Part shown: one piece after another, positions 8,749-17,292 of the stretch
Layout of the letters: each line of letters starts with the position of its first letter
Position numbering within the stretch: the stretch's first letter is position 1
Origin: Pedobacter ghigonis
GTDB lineage: Bacteria; Bacteroidota; Bacteroidia; Sphingobacteriales; Sphingobacteriaceae
Assembly: GCF_903166585.1 (NCBI RefSeq)
Contig: NZ_CAESCM010000005.1
Span: 1 to 64,000, forward strand
DNA: 64,000 nucleotides
Reading direction: 5' to 3'
Notes under the pieces: model-generated
What the model was told of the DNA's origin: nothing
What the model saw: only the letters and a program-made list of their open reading frames with translations
The model's database searches: none
Program-made: the position numbers and the translations under genes

Positions 8749-10406
8749 ATGAAGTCAACTAAATTTTCGACCTGGTCTTTAATGGCTATGGTTACCCTCG
8801 TTTTTTTCTCTTTTCCTGTCAAAAAAGTATTATTGCAGAAAACCCACAGTTATCAAAGAAAACCCTGGGTTTGGCAACAGCTGCTGCGTTAAGCGGGGAG
8901 AATGCAGCGCCATCAGAACACCTTTATTTTTCCTTTCCTTCGGATGCGATTGCTAAACTGCATAAAATAAAAATTACACAATCAGCTAATGCCGAATATT
9001 TTTCGGTGCACAATTATGCGGGTGGCTATGCAGGTTTGCAGCAAACCCCCGATAATTCTTTTGGAACACCCAACATTCTGATTTCTTCGCTGTGGGACCC
9101 AAATACTGCGGGTGGGGTTTATTCGGAAGTAGCTTACACAGGGCCAGCGACCATTAGCAGCCGGTTTGGAGGTGAAGGGGATGGTTACAAAACCATTAAT
9201 CCTTACCAATGGGAACTTAATACCTGGTATAATTTAGCCCTAAGGGCATGGAAATTAAACGGGAAGTTATATATCGGATCTTTTATCCAAAATCAAACCA
9301 CCGGAGTTTGGTTCCACACGTCTACACTGGCCATCCCTGAGCGTACACAGTTTCTGGGTTCCAGTAACGATGCGTTTTTAGAAAACTGGACCGGAACTAA
9401 TCCTGCTTATGATGGCAGTTTTATCAGAAAAGCCTTTTTTAAAGATTGCTGGAATTTAAGTACAAACAATACCTGGGAAAAGCATACCAGCAGAAGTTTT
9501 AGTGCCAATGCCGGCGATGCCGGTAGAAACGGTATTTACGACAGGGCTTTTAACTCGGGATATGATGCTACGGAGGATGCTTATTTTATGGAACACGGTG
9601 GAAATGTTCAGCCGGGTTCGGGTTTCGGTACCGGGCGTACATTGGCACTTCCGGCACAAACCAATCAGGGATCGGCACCCACATTAACCATTGCAGAAGT
9701 GCAATCGGCAACAGCCACCAGCAACGGTAATACGGTAAGCGTAAACTGGACGAATAACCAGACCAAAAGCCCTCAGTTTTCATCAAAAGTAGAGTTGCTT
9801 AACCCATCTGGTACAGTAGTTAGCACAGTAAATGAAGTATTGCCTCAAAAAAGATCGGCCACCATTAGCAGTACTTTAGGAAGTGGGACTTATTCAGTAA
9901 GAATTACCATCACGGATATTTTCAATCAGAATTCTACTCCATTAACAGTGCCTGTTACCAATGGCATTACAGCAAATACCTGGTACAAAATCAAAAATGC
10001 ATCAAGCGGTCTTTATCTCGCTATCGAAAATAACAGCACAGCCAATAGTGCTTTTCTGGTTCAAAGCATCAGTGCCACCGGAAATGGACAAAAATGGAAA
10101 TTTAACACTCAAGGAGCAAATTATGTGATTGTTAATGCCAACAGCAATAAGGCACTGGATATAGCCGGCGGTACACAAACATTAAGCGGCAATATTATTC
10201 AATATACAATTACCAGCGGTGCAAATCAACAATGGATTATGCTTCCTGTGGGTACAAATAAATATGTAATTCAGAGTAATCTATCTAGCCATTATGTGTT
10301 GGATAACCCGGGGAGCAGTACAACGAGTGGTACTAAGATTGTGCAATATAGCATTAATGGTGCTTCTGGTTCTGCAAATCAACAATGGATATTAGAAGCG
10401 CAATAA
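8749..10406 (+). CDS. DUF3472 plus ricin-type lectin lipoprotein, signal peptide out of frame
   Basis: Predicted cell-surface lipoprotein that probably binds or processes polysaccharide. The main frame (continuous from 8763, no ATG before 8871) carries a DUF3472 module, seen in GGVYSEVAYTGPATISSRFG and HTSRSF, a fibronectin-like linker (about residues 275-365 counted from 8871), and a C-terminal ricin-B/CBM13 trefoil with QxW repeats NGQKWKF, NQQWIM and NQQWIL. A good start exists only in another frame: ATG at 8749 gives MKSTKFSTWSLMAMVTLVFF. Adding one T to the T7 run (8801-8807) joins it to LFSCQKS, a perfect lipobox. So either the sequence has lost a T (assembly error), the gene is broken, or the tract is phase-variable. 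As read, translation from 8749 stops after 47 codons. Confidence 0.75.
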
Positions 10407-10417
10407 TATAAGAACCA

Positions 10418-10447
10418 AGAGGTGAGTGGTACAAGGCACTCACCTCT
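10418..10447 (+). terminator. Hairpin between the lectin gene and folC
   Basis: AGAGGTGAGTG (10418-10428) pairs with CACTCACCTCT (10437-10447). The following tract GTTATTAATTT is not a pure T run, so terminator strength is uncertain. Confidence 0.6.
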
Positions 10448-10482
10448 GTTATTAATTTGTATTTTGGAGGATAATAATCAAT

Positions 10483-11772
10483 TTACAGCGCTTCGGCTAC
10501 TACAAAAGTGCTTCCACCAATATAAACCAGGTCTTTTACACCAGCCGATTGGATGGCAGTTGCTTTGGCTTCAGCTACCGACGAATAAGTATTTCCTTTT
10601 AAGTTAAATTCGGCGGCCTGTGCTGCAAGTTCACTGGCGGTTAACCCTCTTTCTAAATCGGGTTTGCAAAAATAATATGTAGCATGTTTAGGCATAAGCG
10701 ATAAAACTTTAGAAATGTCTTTATCCTTAACCATCCCGAAAACAATGTGCAGGTTTTGATAAGGCGTTTGACTGATGTTTTTGATTACTTCGCTAATTCC
10801 GGCCTCATTGTGTCCCGTATCGCAGATTACCAAAGGGTTTTTACTTAAAGTTTGCCAGCGGCCTTGCAAGCCTGTTTGTTTTTTAACCTGACTTATTCCC
10901 TTAAAAATACTGGTTTCATTGGTTTTGATTTCCGTTTTCTCGTTAAGCACCGTCAAGGTTTCTAAAACAGTCAAGATGTTTTTATGCTGGTACACACCGG
11001 TTAAATCGCTTTGCAGATTTTTATACCTGATTTGATTATCCTGATAAACGGATAGCGAAAGTTTGTTGTTCCTGATCTTAAAGTCCTGAGCCCTTAAAAC
11101 TGCATCTGCAAAAATAATCGGGGCATTTTCTTCCTTTGCTTTTTTTTCGAAAACCGGAGCCGATTCGGGATGGGTTTCGCCAATTACAACCGGAGTATTT
11201 TTTTTAATAATCCCTGCTTTTTCACCCGCAATTTCGCCCAGGGTATTGCCCAGCATATTAGTGTGGTCTAAACTGATATTGGTAATTACTGAAATGAGCG
11301 GTTTAATGATATTGGTCGAATCTAACCTGCCACCCAGGCCTACTTCAATTACAGCAATATCTACCTGATGTTTGGCAAAACAATCGAAGGCTAAGGCAAC
11401 GGTAACTTCAAAAAACGAGGGTTCAACTTCTTCAATCAGTTTTTGCTGGTTTTTAACAAACGAAATCACTTCCGTTTTGCTGATCATCTTTCCATTGATC
11501 CGGATCCGCTCACGAAAATCTTTTAAATGCGGGGAAGTATATAAACCGGTTTTGTAACCCTGTGCCTGTAAAACCGAGGCCAGCATGTGTGAGGTTGAGC
11601 CCTTGCCATTGGTACCACCTACATGTATACTTTTAAACTGATGTTGTGGATTACCTAAAGCTTCGCAAAAAATGATGGTATTGGTTAAATCTTTTTTAAA
11701 GGCCGAAGCACCTACACGGGTAAACATGGGCAGTTTACTGTATAAATAATCTAGTGTTTGCTGGTAGTTCAT
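10483..11772 (-). CDS. folC: Folylpolyglutamate synthase / dihydrofolate synthase
   Basis: Mur-ligase-fold enzyme that adds glutamate to dihydropteroate and to folates, using ATP, in the cytoplasm. The P-loop HVGGTNGKGSTSHML lies near residue 50-64, followed by the family signature TGLYTSPHLKDFRERI; further on come EVGLGGRLDSTN and GDTGHN-like CDTGHNEAG, all typical of FolC. About 429 residues from the ATG at 11772; an in-frame TTG 12 bases upstream is less likely to be the start. It follows the TonB-like gene on the same strand order in coordinates, but a strong terminator (11860-11889) separates the two, so folC probably has its own promoter between 11773 and 11860. In several Bacteroidota the exbB-exbD-tonB-folC order recurs (from memory). 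Confidence 0.93.
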   Translation of the reverse strand: MNYQQTLDYLYSKLPMFTRVGASAFKKDLTNTIIFCEALGNPQHQFKSIHVGGTNGKGSTSHMLASVLQAQGYKTGLYTSPHLKDFRERIRINGKMISKTEVISFVKNQQKLIEEVEPSFFEVTVALAFDCFAKHQVDIAVIEVGLGGRLDSTNIIKPLISVITNISLDHTNMLGNTLGEIAGEKAGIIKKNTPVVIGETHPESAPVFEKKAKEENAPIIFADAVLRAQDFKIRNNKLSLSVYQDNQIRYKNLQSDLTGVYQHKNILTVLETLTVLNEKTEIKTNETSIFKGISQVKKQTGLQGRWQTLSKNPLVICDTGHNEAGISEVIKNISQTPYQNLHIVFGMVKDKDISKVLSLMPKHATYYFCKPDLERGLTASELAAQAAEFNLKGNTYSSVAEAKATAIQSAGVKDLVYIGGSTFVVAEAL

Positions 11773-11859
11773 AATAATGATCAAATATAAGCTGAGTATC
11801 GCTATTATGAAATGAAATAATGAAGATTTTGTTAGCGTTGATGCAGGTTACAAACAAAA

Positions 11860-11889
11860 AAAAGCACAGGTATACCTACCTGTGCTTTT
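11860..11889 (-). terminator. Intrinsic terminator of the HU/SPOR-ExbBD-TonB operon
   Basis: AAAAGCACAGGTA (11860-11872) and TACCTGTGCTTTT (11877-11889) form a perfect 13-bp stem. On the minus strand it continues into TTTTGTTTG. It lies 21 bases past the TonB-like stop. Confidence 0.9.
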
Positions 11890-11909
11890 CGAATTATTTA
11901 TTTAAATTA

Positions 11910-12731
11910 TTATTTCACTTTAAAGTTGAAGATTACGATACCCGTTTGTACATCAGGGGCCGATTCTAACTTATTTAAGCTGGCTCCCATTACGGCTTGT
12001 TCGCATTTTCTCCATAAAGCCAAATCGGATAGGGTAGTGCCTTTTGCACCTGCACGCGCCTGAACCACTTTACCATTTTTATCGACCCGGATTTGGACAG
12101 CAATTTTACCTGCGCTTTGTCCGTCGTCTTGTATACGGGGGATATCGATAAATTTTCTGCTGGCAAGCGAAAGCTGAACATTTCCATTTCCTGAACCGCC
12201 TTCACCATAATTAGAAGCTAAAGGATCACCGTCTTTATCGCCCTGGTTTCCAGGTGTACTGCCAGTTCCATCTCCTTGCCCTTGTCCGGTATTCTTTTTA
12301 CCTTTGTACAAAGCATTTTGATTGATAACCGGTTTTGCAGGTTTTTCTTCTGTTTGTGCAGTTGGGGTAGTAGTTTTAACCTTGGTGGGTTTGGTATTTA
12401 CCGCTAAAGCCTCTTCCGTATTCTGCGTCTGAATTTCTTTTTCGCTCGATTCGGTTGAAGTATTCGGAGTAACTTTTTCTTCTGGTGTTACTTTATCAGG
12501 TGCTTTTTGGTTTGCATTCGGATCAACAGACGGCTCTTCAATGCTGGTGTAATCGTCGCCCATACCTTCTGCCGCAGTACCATAATTTACTACCATACCA
12601 CCCATACCAATATCCTCTGGCGGCTGGAAAGAGCCGATTACAATGAAAAAGCTGATCACAAGCAGAAAAGCCATTATCCCGGTAGAAATGGCAACTGCTT
12701 TTGGGTAATTATTTTCTTCTGCAGTATTCAT
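11910..12731 (-). CDS. TonB-like energy transducer
   Basis: Predicted inner-membrane protein that passes proton-motive energy from ExbBD across the periplasm. One membrane helix at about 11-33 (AVAISTGIMAFLLVISFFIV) with a short cytoplasmic N terminus, then a long low-complexity Pro/Lys/Thr/Glu linker (about 60-180), then a compact C-terminal domain (about 185-273) with the TonB/TolA-like pattern IAVQIRVDKNGKVVQA and ending in VIFNFKVK. There is no typical TonB box-binding YP motif, so it may partner with a system other than TonB-dependent receptors, in the manner of TolA. It starts exactly at the exbD stop (one-base overlap) and is last in its operon. Confidence 0.8.
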   Translation of the reverse strand: MNTAEENNYPKAVAISTGIMAFLLVISFFIVIGSFQPPEDIGMGGMVVNYGTAAEGMGDDYTSIEEPSVDPNANQKAPDKVTPEEKVTPNTSTESSEKEIQTQNTEEALAVNTKPTKVKTTTPTAQTEEKPAKPVINQNALYKGKKNTGQGQGDGTGSTPGNQGDKDGDPLASNYGEGGSGNGNVQLSLASRKFIDIPRIQDDGQSAGKIAVQIRVDKNGKVVQARAGAKGTTLSDLALWRKCEQAVMGASLNKLESAPDVQTGIVIFNFKVK

Positions 12732-13132
12732 TATTTTTTAGGCTCAACAGCTAAAACAAGTTTTAATTTCAGTTTATTGGCAACATCATAGGCTACCATA
12801 ATGTTTTCGGCAGGTACATTTTTAGCTACGTACAATATGATGGTTAAATCGGGGGCCAGTTTTTGGAAGCCTTCGATAACCGGTTGTAACTGATCTTCTG
12901 GTGTCGGTTTCTTATCAACGAAATAATTTAACTTTTCGTCTATAGTTACGGTAACTGCTTTTTTGGCTGTAGATTGTTGTCCGCTTGATGATTGGGGCAA
13001 TAACAATTTAACTACCTGAGGATTTACCACAGCAGATGCCAACAGGAAAAACAGCATCAGGAAGAACATAATGTCATTCAGTGCCGATGTATGTACTTCT
13101 ACACCTCCTTTTGTTCTTTTGCGTAAATTCAT
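12731..13132 (-). CDS. exbD: ExbD/TolR-family proton-channel subunit
   Basis: 133 residues: short cytoplasmic N terminus (MNLRKRTKGGVEVHTSAL), a single membrane helix at about 20-40 carrying the essential proton-path Asp20 (LNDIMFFLMLFFLLAS), then a periplasmic domain ending in the typical ANKLKLKLVLAVEP strand. With ExbB it forms the proton-driven motor that powers the TonB-like protein encoded next. Both junctions are one-base stop/start overlaps, so the three subunits are translationally coupled. ExbD and TolR cannot be told apart from sequence alone; the neighbour decides in favour of ExbD. Confidence 0.9.
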   Translation of the reverse strand: MNLRKRTKGGVEVHTSALNDIMFFLMLFFLLASAVVNPQVVKLLLPQSSSGQQSTAKKAVTVTIDEKLNYFVDKKPTPEDQLQPVIEGFQKLAPDLTIILYVAKNVPAENIMVAYDVANKLKLKLVLAVEPKK

Positions 13133-13836
13133 TATTTGCCCGGTTCTTCTAATAAATCAATAAAGTCAATTGCATCAGTTTCCATCTTAAGGATGATTTT
13201 CTCTACCATAATATTTAAAATATGGTACAATACATAAGCAATAATACCGATAATTAATCCGGTTGCCGAAGTAATCATTTTGGTGTATAAACCGCCCGAA
13301 ATGGTTCCGATTTCGATAGCTCCTTTAATTGATACCTGGTGGAAAATGGTAATTACCCCCACAATAGTACCTACGAAACCAAGCATCGGTGCAATACCGG
13401 CAACAATACCCAATATGCTGATGTTTTTCTCGAGTTTAGAAACTTCTAATTTACCCACGTTTTCAATGGCACCTTCAATTTCTTTAATCGGGCGACCAAT
13501 GCGTCTTAAACCTTTTTGCAACATACGCGAAAGGGGAGAGTTATTGTTCCTTAAAAGCGACATGGCTCCATCTAAATTGCCCGATTGGATATATGACCTG
13601 ATCTGGCCCATCAGGTTCGATTCATCTTTAGTCGCTTTTTTAATGGTTAAGTAACGCTCTACAAATATAACCAATGCTAAAAAGGCCAGAAATGCCAGGG
13701 GAATCATTACCCAGCCGCCTTTAAACAATAGATCGATAAAATGTAGTTCTGGTGCAGGCTGTGTTACGGCCTGGTTAATTGCATTTGCTGTGTCTTGTAA
13801 TGCTTGTGTGGTGTCTTGAATTAATAAAGTTATCAT
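13132..13836 (-). CDS. exbB: ExbB/TolQ/MotA-family proton-channel subunit
   Basis: 234 residues with three membrane helices: about 35-60 (GGWVMIPLAFLAFLALVIFV), about 140-165 (ISILGIVAGIAPMLGFVGTIVG) and about 180-205 (MITSATGLIIGIIAYVLYHI). The second helix has the family signature GxxPMLGFxGTVxG, and the third has the conserved ITSATGL that lines the proton path with ExbD Asp20. The cytoplasmic loop between helices 1 and 2 is the usual length. The N terminus (LIQDTTQALQDTANAINQAV) is polar and probably periplasmic. It starts on the last base of the HU/SPOR gene. Confidence 0.92.
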   Translation of the reverse strand: MITLLIQDTTQALQDTANAINQAVTQPAPELHFIDLLFKGGWVMIPLAFLAFLALVIFVERYLTIKKATKDESNLMGQIRSYIQSGNLDGAMSLLRNNNSPLSRMLQKGLRRIGRPIKEIEGAIENVGKLEVSKLEKNISILGIVAGIAPMLGFVGTIVGVITIFHQVSIKGAIEIGTISGGLYTKMITSATGLIIGIIAYVLYHILNIMVEKIILKMETDAIDFIDLLEEPGK

Positions 13837-15422
13837 TATGGTTGTGTGTTGTTAAATATGGGTTGTACGTAAAAACCTTTCCCTTTAAGTTTTTTCTGTA
13901 ATAAATCTCTTTGGCTTATTGCTTCTTTTTCGTTGGTAAATGTACCCAGGCTTATGTTTTGACGTTTGCCCGGCATTTTCGCAATTTTAGCCGTTATACC
14001 TACCTTTTTTAAGGTTTTAATGTGTTGCTCGGCTTTTTCAATGCTTCCGAATGAGGCACTGATTACTTCAAATGTAACCGGACCGGTTTTTTTAGCTTCT
14101 GTTTCTGGTTTAGCCGGTACTGCTTCTGCTTTTGGCGCTACAGGTATTACTTTTGGTGCCGGATTTTTAACGGTATCGGCCTTTTTCTGTACCTGATTGG
14201 CTTTTAAAATGCTATCTGTTTTGGCGATAGAATCTTGTTTTGCTTTCAGGGTATCGATTGCCACCTTTGTCGAGTCAATCGCTGCAGGAGTATTGATTAC
14301 TGGTTCTGATTGTCCGTTAAACAATTCGGGTTTAACCAGGTAGGTAATGGCAGCAGCAATAATGATAACCAGGGCTACAATAACCACTTTTAACCAGGTA
14401 GACATGCCTTGCGATTGTTCTTCGTGCTCAATAGGATCGTGGCCAAAACGGTTTGGATGTTCTTCGTGCTGATGTTTAATAAAAGCAGGAGCCTCAATAA
14501 CAGGTTCAGCAGGTTTAACCTCTTCTTCGAGTGGAATATAAGTTTTCGGCTGTTCTGATTCTGGTGTATGCCCAAAACGGTTCGGGTGTTCCTCATGTTG
14601 GTGTACAACTGCTGGCGGAACTTCTACTTCGTGTGCCTCGGCAGTTTTACTGGCTTCTTCCTGTTCTGGCGTATGTCCAAAACGATTCGGATGCTCTTCG
14701 TGCTGGTGAATAATGGCTTCCGGAACTTCAACTTCGTGATGCTCATCAATCGCAGTTGCTTCTTCTGATTCGGGCGTTTCAATTAAAGCCGGATCGGGAA
14801 CAACAGTTGCAGGAGTTTCTGCACTTTTTTCAACTGCTTGCCCGGTATGTTGTAAGGTTTTTTTAAGATCGTCTTTTACCTCGTCTAACTCTACATTTTC
14901 TATTACTGGTTGCTGGTAAGATTTATTTTGAAAAGGTGCAGGTGCAACCGGTGCTTCGGCAATTTCATCATAAACAGCATCATCTTCTTTGGCCGGTTCT
15001 GCCTGTGCTTCTTCAACCACAGTGTCGGTAAGTGAGGGCAAGCCGTAAAACTCAGAACCATAGTTCATGTTTTTAATCGGTTCGAAATCCAATCCTTGTT
15101 CGGTAAAAAACAAACGACCGGTATTTTCTAACTCAATTTCATGATCCTGCTCCAGTTTCTGGTTAACTTCTTCAACAAATTGTGCGATGTAATATTGGGC
15201 ACTTTCGGCAGAGATATTTCTTTTGGTCGCAATAAAATCAGTTAACGCTTTTTCTTCGGTAATATCGGCAGCAAACTGAAGGGTATAGCCAGGAGGTAAA
15301 AACGTTTGTTTTTCCTTATCGTATCTACCGGGATATTTCTTTTTATAAAAAGTTCCTAAGCCGGTAATCCCAACTTCTTTGCGTTGCTGCAAGAGTTCTA
15401 AAAGGTATGATAAGATATCCAT
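13836..15422 (-). CDS. HU-CCDC81-like / membrane / SPOR protein with His-rich tandem repeats
   Basis: A 528-residue bitopic protein. Residues 1-110 match the HU-CCDC81 type of Bacteroidota (LLQQRKEVGITGLGTFYKKK, then IELENTGRLFF), a cytoplasmic IHF/HU-like fold. A long acidic Pro/Glu linker (115-340) holds three copies of HQHEEHPNRFGH at 239-250, 274-285 and 317-328. One membrane helix at 344-363 (WLKVVIVALVIIIAAAITYL), a Lys/Pro/Ala stalk, and a SPOR domain at about 445-525 (FEVISASFGSIEKAEQHIKT, NISLGTFTNEKEA) that in known cases binds denuded peptidoglycan. It therefore spans cytoplasm to cell wall. First gene of the operon with exbB, exbD and tonB. Partner and DNA binding are untested inference. 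Confidence 0.85.
   Translation of the reverse strand: MDILSYLLELLQQRKEVGITGLGTFYKKKYPGRYDKEKQTFLPPGYTLQFAADITEEKALTDFIATKRNISAESAQYYIAQFVEEVNQKLEQDHEIELENTGRLFFTEQGLDFEPIKNMNYGSEFYGLPSLTDTVVEEAQAEPAKEDDAVYDEIAEAPVAPAPFQNKSYQQPVIENVELDEVKDDLKKTLQHTGQAVEKSAETPATVVPDPALIETPESEEATAIDEHHEVEVPEAIIHQHEEHPNRFGHTPEQEEASKTAEAHEVEVPPAVVHQHEEHPNRFGHTPESEQPKTYIPLEEEVKPAEPVIEAPAFIKHQHEEHPNRFGHDPIEHEEQSQGMSTWLKVVIVALVIIIAAAITYLVKPELFNGQSEPVINTPAAIDSTKVAIDTLKAKQDSIAKTDSILKANQVQKKADTVKNPAPKVIPVAPKAEAVPAKPETEAKKTGPVTFEVISASFGSIEKAEQHIKTLKKVGITAKIAKMPGKRQNISLGTFTNEKEAISQRDLLQKKLKGKGFYVQPIFNNTQP
14439..14708 (-). repeat. Three coding repeats (HQHEEHPNRFGH) in the SPOR protein
   Basis: Copies lie at 14673-14708, 14568-14603 and 14439-14474, spaced 105 and 129 bases. 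Eleven to twelve residues are identical in each copy, while flanks EVEVPEAII, EVEVPPAVV and EAPAFIK are only similar, and codons differ between copies. That points to selection on the peptide rather than recent DNA duplication. Confidence 0.85.
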
Positions 15423-15800
15423 TCGGGTAAAATTAGCGTTTTTATTTTAATTTGTTAATTCTACCTTCAAATGTAGCAATGGCCATATTTTTAATTTTCG
15501 GTTAAAAAATTGAATACAAGAAAGATATGATTTTTTATGGATGATAACGATTTAAATTATGTTTTCGCAAAAATCATACCTGTATCTACCCAAACATAAC
15601 GTAGATAAATACAGAAATGGTATATCTGCAAGCAAATGACTAAAGCTTTTCCGATAAATTATAAAGGTAGTGTAACCAATGGTACAATTTCCTGAAGGGT
15701 GATTTAACTGCTCAGCGGAGTCCTGAACAACTCTCAGTGTTATAAAGATGCTGTGGCCAGGATAGCGGATGCTGAAGTGAAAAAGTGTTTTACCTATAAT
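15423..15800. other. Intergenic region with a possible gene fragment
   Basis: No full gene. A plus-strand frame from 15711 to 15812 reads LSGVLNNSQCYKDAVARIAD and on to EVKKCFTYNLF, which faintly recalls the DUF2383/PA2169 four-helix family, but it follows a stop codon and has no start, so at most it is a remnant. The rest, AT-rich, should contain the promoter of the HU/SPOR operon. Confidence 0.35.
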
Positions 15801-17066
15801 TTATTTAACCACTGAGGCACAAGGATACATCTCCCGAATATAAAAAATACCATCGTAAATATCCGTCCACGATGCCGATTCGGTAAAATGATACACGCCC
15901 TTCATAAGGAAAGGTTTTTTATTGTCCGGATTTTCTTCACGAAACTGCTTAAAGTTTACGAAAGTATAGGGTACTGTTTCAGGAATCCAGGTTTCAAAAC
16001 TGTTCTTAGCCGGTAGTTCTACAGTAAACTTTTTATCGGTGTAAGTTCTACCATAGCTTCCAACCCTGGAGTTAAAACCTAAGATATAAGTTTGTTCGTT
16101 AAGCTGTTTATCTGCTGTGAATAAATTGCCCATAATTTTAGTCTCTTTACTATTGTGCCATTTTGAGTTTTTGATTAGTTCGGGGTGTTTAATAATATGG
16201 GCATTGTGTGCCCAAACAATTATTTTTTCTTTTGGAAACTTGTACTTTAAGAGCCATTTTAAATTCTCTGCCATTTGATTATCCCTAATTTCAGAATCAT
16301 CACTTTTTTTGCTTAAAAAAGAAATCTCACTTTCAGTTAATGCCATTAAGCTTTTAAGCAGCATCGTTTCAAAAGACGTAGGATCAGCTGCGGAAAGTTC
16401 GTGGCTGATTTGTTGTAGTGCTGCCTTAAATTTTCGCTGTTTTTGAAGGTTTTTATTGTACGTTATCGAATCGATAAAAGAGAGAAAATCTACTTGATAT
16501 TTTTCAGTGTTAGTGTAGTTAATCTTTTTTCCTTTTAAATAATTGTCGATAAATGTTTTCAAATTTGTATCGCTGTAGCTGCCAGTTATCTGATTATCGA
16601 AACCAGATATGATTAGTGGATTTTTATCTCGATAAGTTTTTGGTACATAATTGTACAATAAATCGTCGCAAGAATTACATTTGCTCCATATACTAAAAAT
16701 ATTATCCGATAGGAAAGGATCAATTTTAGACTTTTGTTTTTCCAATCGATCCCAGCCTTCGTTTAATGCAAAAAAGTCACTTTCAAATGCCAAAACATTA
16801 AATCCTTTTTCTTCGTGAAGATATTTGACTAATCTTGTTTTCGCTAGAAAAGCTGGCGAGTCGCCATGATCCTGTTCGCCCATCATCACCACCCTCGAAT
16901 CTCCAATTGCTTTTCCAATGGCCTGCAATTCAGAAAAATCAGTCGAATCTGGTGATATGGTTTTAATATCAACCCGCTCATCTGCTACAAATTGTTTTAT
17001 ATCTTTTTGTACGCAAGCCGAAAAAACAATTGAGATAAGTGCGCAGGATAATAATCGGTTTAACAT
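15801..17066 (-). CDS. Erythromycin-esterase-family lipoprotein
   Basis: 421 residues with a lipoprotein signal (LLSCALISIVFSAC, Cys at 18), so an envelope protein. The body matches the Erythro_esteras family: VVMMGEQDHGDSPAFLAKTR (the conserved GExxHG-type metal/active-site loop), GFNVLAFESDFFALNEGW, IIVWAHNAHIIKH (second conserved His), and MGNLF. Family members include macrolide esterases EreA/EreB, yet most Bacteroidota homologues are of unknown substrate, and there is no resistance context here. So esterase or other hydrolase activity is plausible, erythromycin breakdown is not implied. Single-gene unit; a strong bidirectional terminator lies upstream of it and closes the neighbouring barrel gene. 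Confidence 0.82.
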   Translation of the reverse strand: MLNRLLSCALISIVFSACVQKDIKQFVADERVDIKTISPDSTDFSELQAIGKAIGDSRVVMMGEQDHGDSPAFLAKTRLVKYLHEEKGFNVLAFESDFFALNEGWDRLEKQKSKIDPFLSDNIFSIWSKCNSCDDLLYNYVPKTYRDKNPLIISGFDNQITGSYSDTNLKTFIDNYLKGKKINYTNTEKYQVDFLSFIDSITYNKNLQKQRKFKAALQQISHELSAADPTSFETMLLKSLMALTESEISFLSKKSDDSEIRDNQMAENLKWLLKYKFPKEKIIVWAHNAHIIKHPELIKNSKWHNSKETKIMGNLFTADKQLNEQTYILGFNSRVGSYGRTYTDKKFTVELPAKNSFETWIPETVPYTFVNFKQFREENPDNKKPFLMKGVYHFTESASWTDIYDGIFYIREMYPCASVVK

Positions 17067-17187
17067 GGTTTATTATTTGATCAGTTAAAAATTTGAAATA
17101 TAATGTTTTTAACTCACTTATACCTGCCATTCCAACTATTTTGTCCATCGAAAACAGACCTTTTGCAATCTGGCATTTACTAAACAG

Positions 17188-17235
17188 CCATAACAAAAAA
17201 TGCCTCCCGATTGCGGAAGGCATTTTTTGTTATGG
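17188..17235. terminator. Strong bidirectional terminator
   Basis: CCATAACAAAAAATGCCT (17188-17205) and AGGCATTTTTTGTTATGG (17218-17235) form a perfect 18-bp stem, extended inward by CCG/CGG. It ends the minus-strand barrel gene at 17293 and insulates the esterase gene. Confidence 0.9.
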
Positions 17236-17292
17236 TTAAATTTCTGAAGTTTTGCCAGGCATTGCCTTGGCAGAAATCGAGTGTTTCCTATT

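Noticed and set aside
12507..12791. 94-codon plus-strand frame inside the TonB-like gene
   Set aside because: Antisense to a supported coding operon, no homology features.
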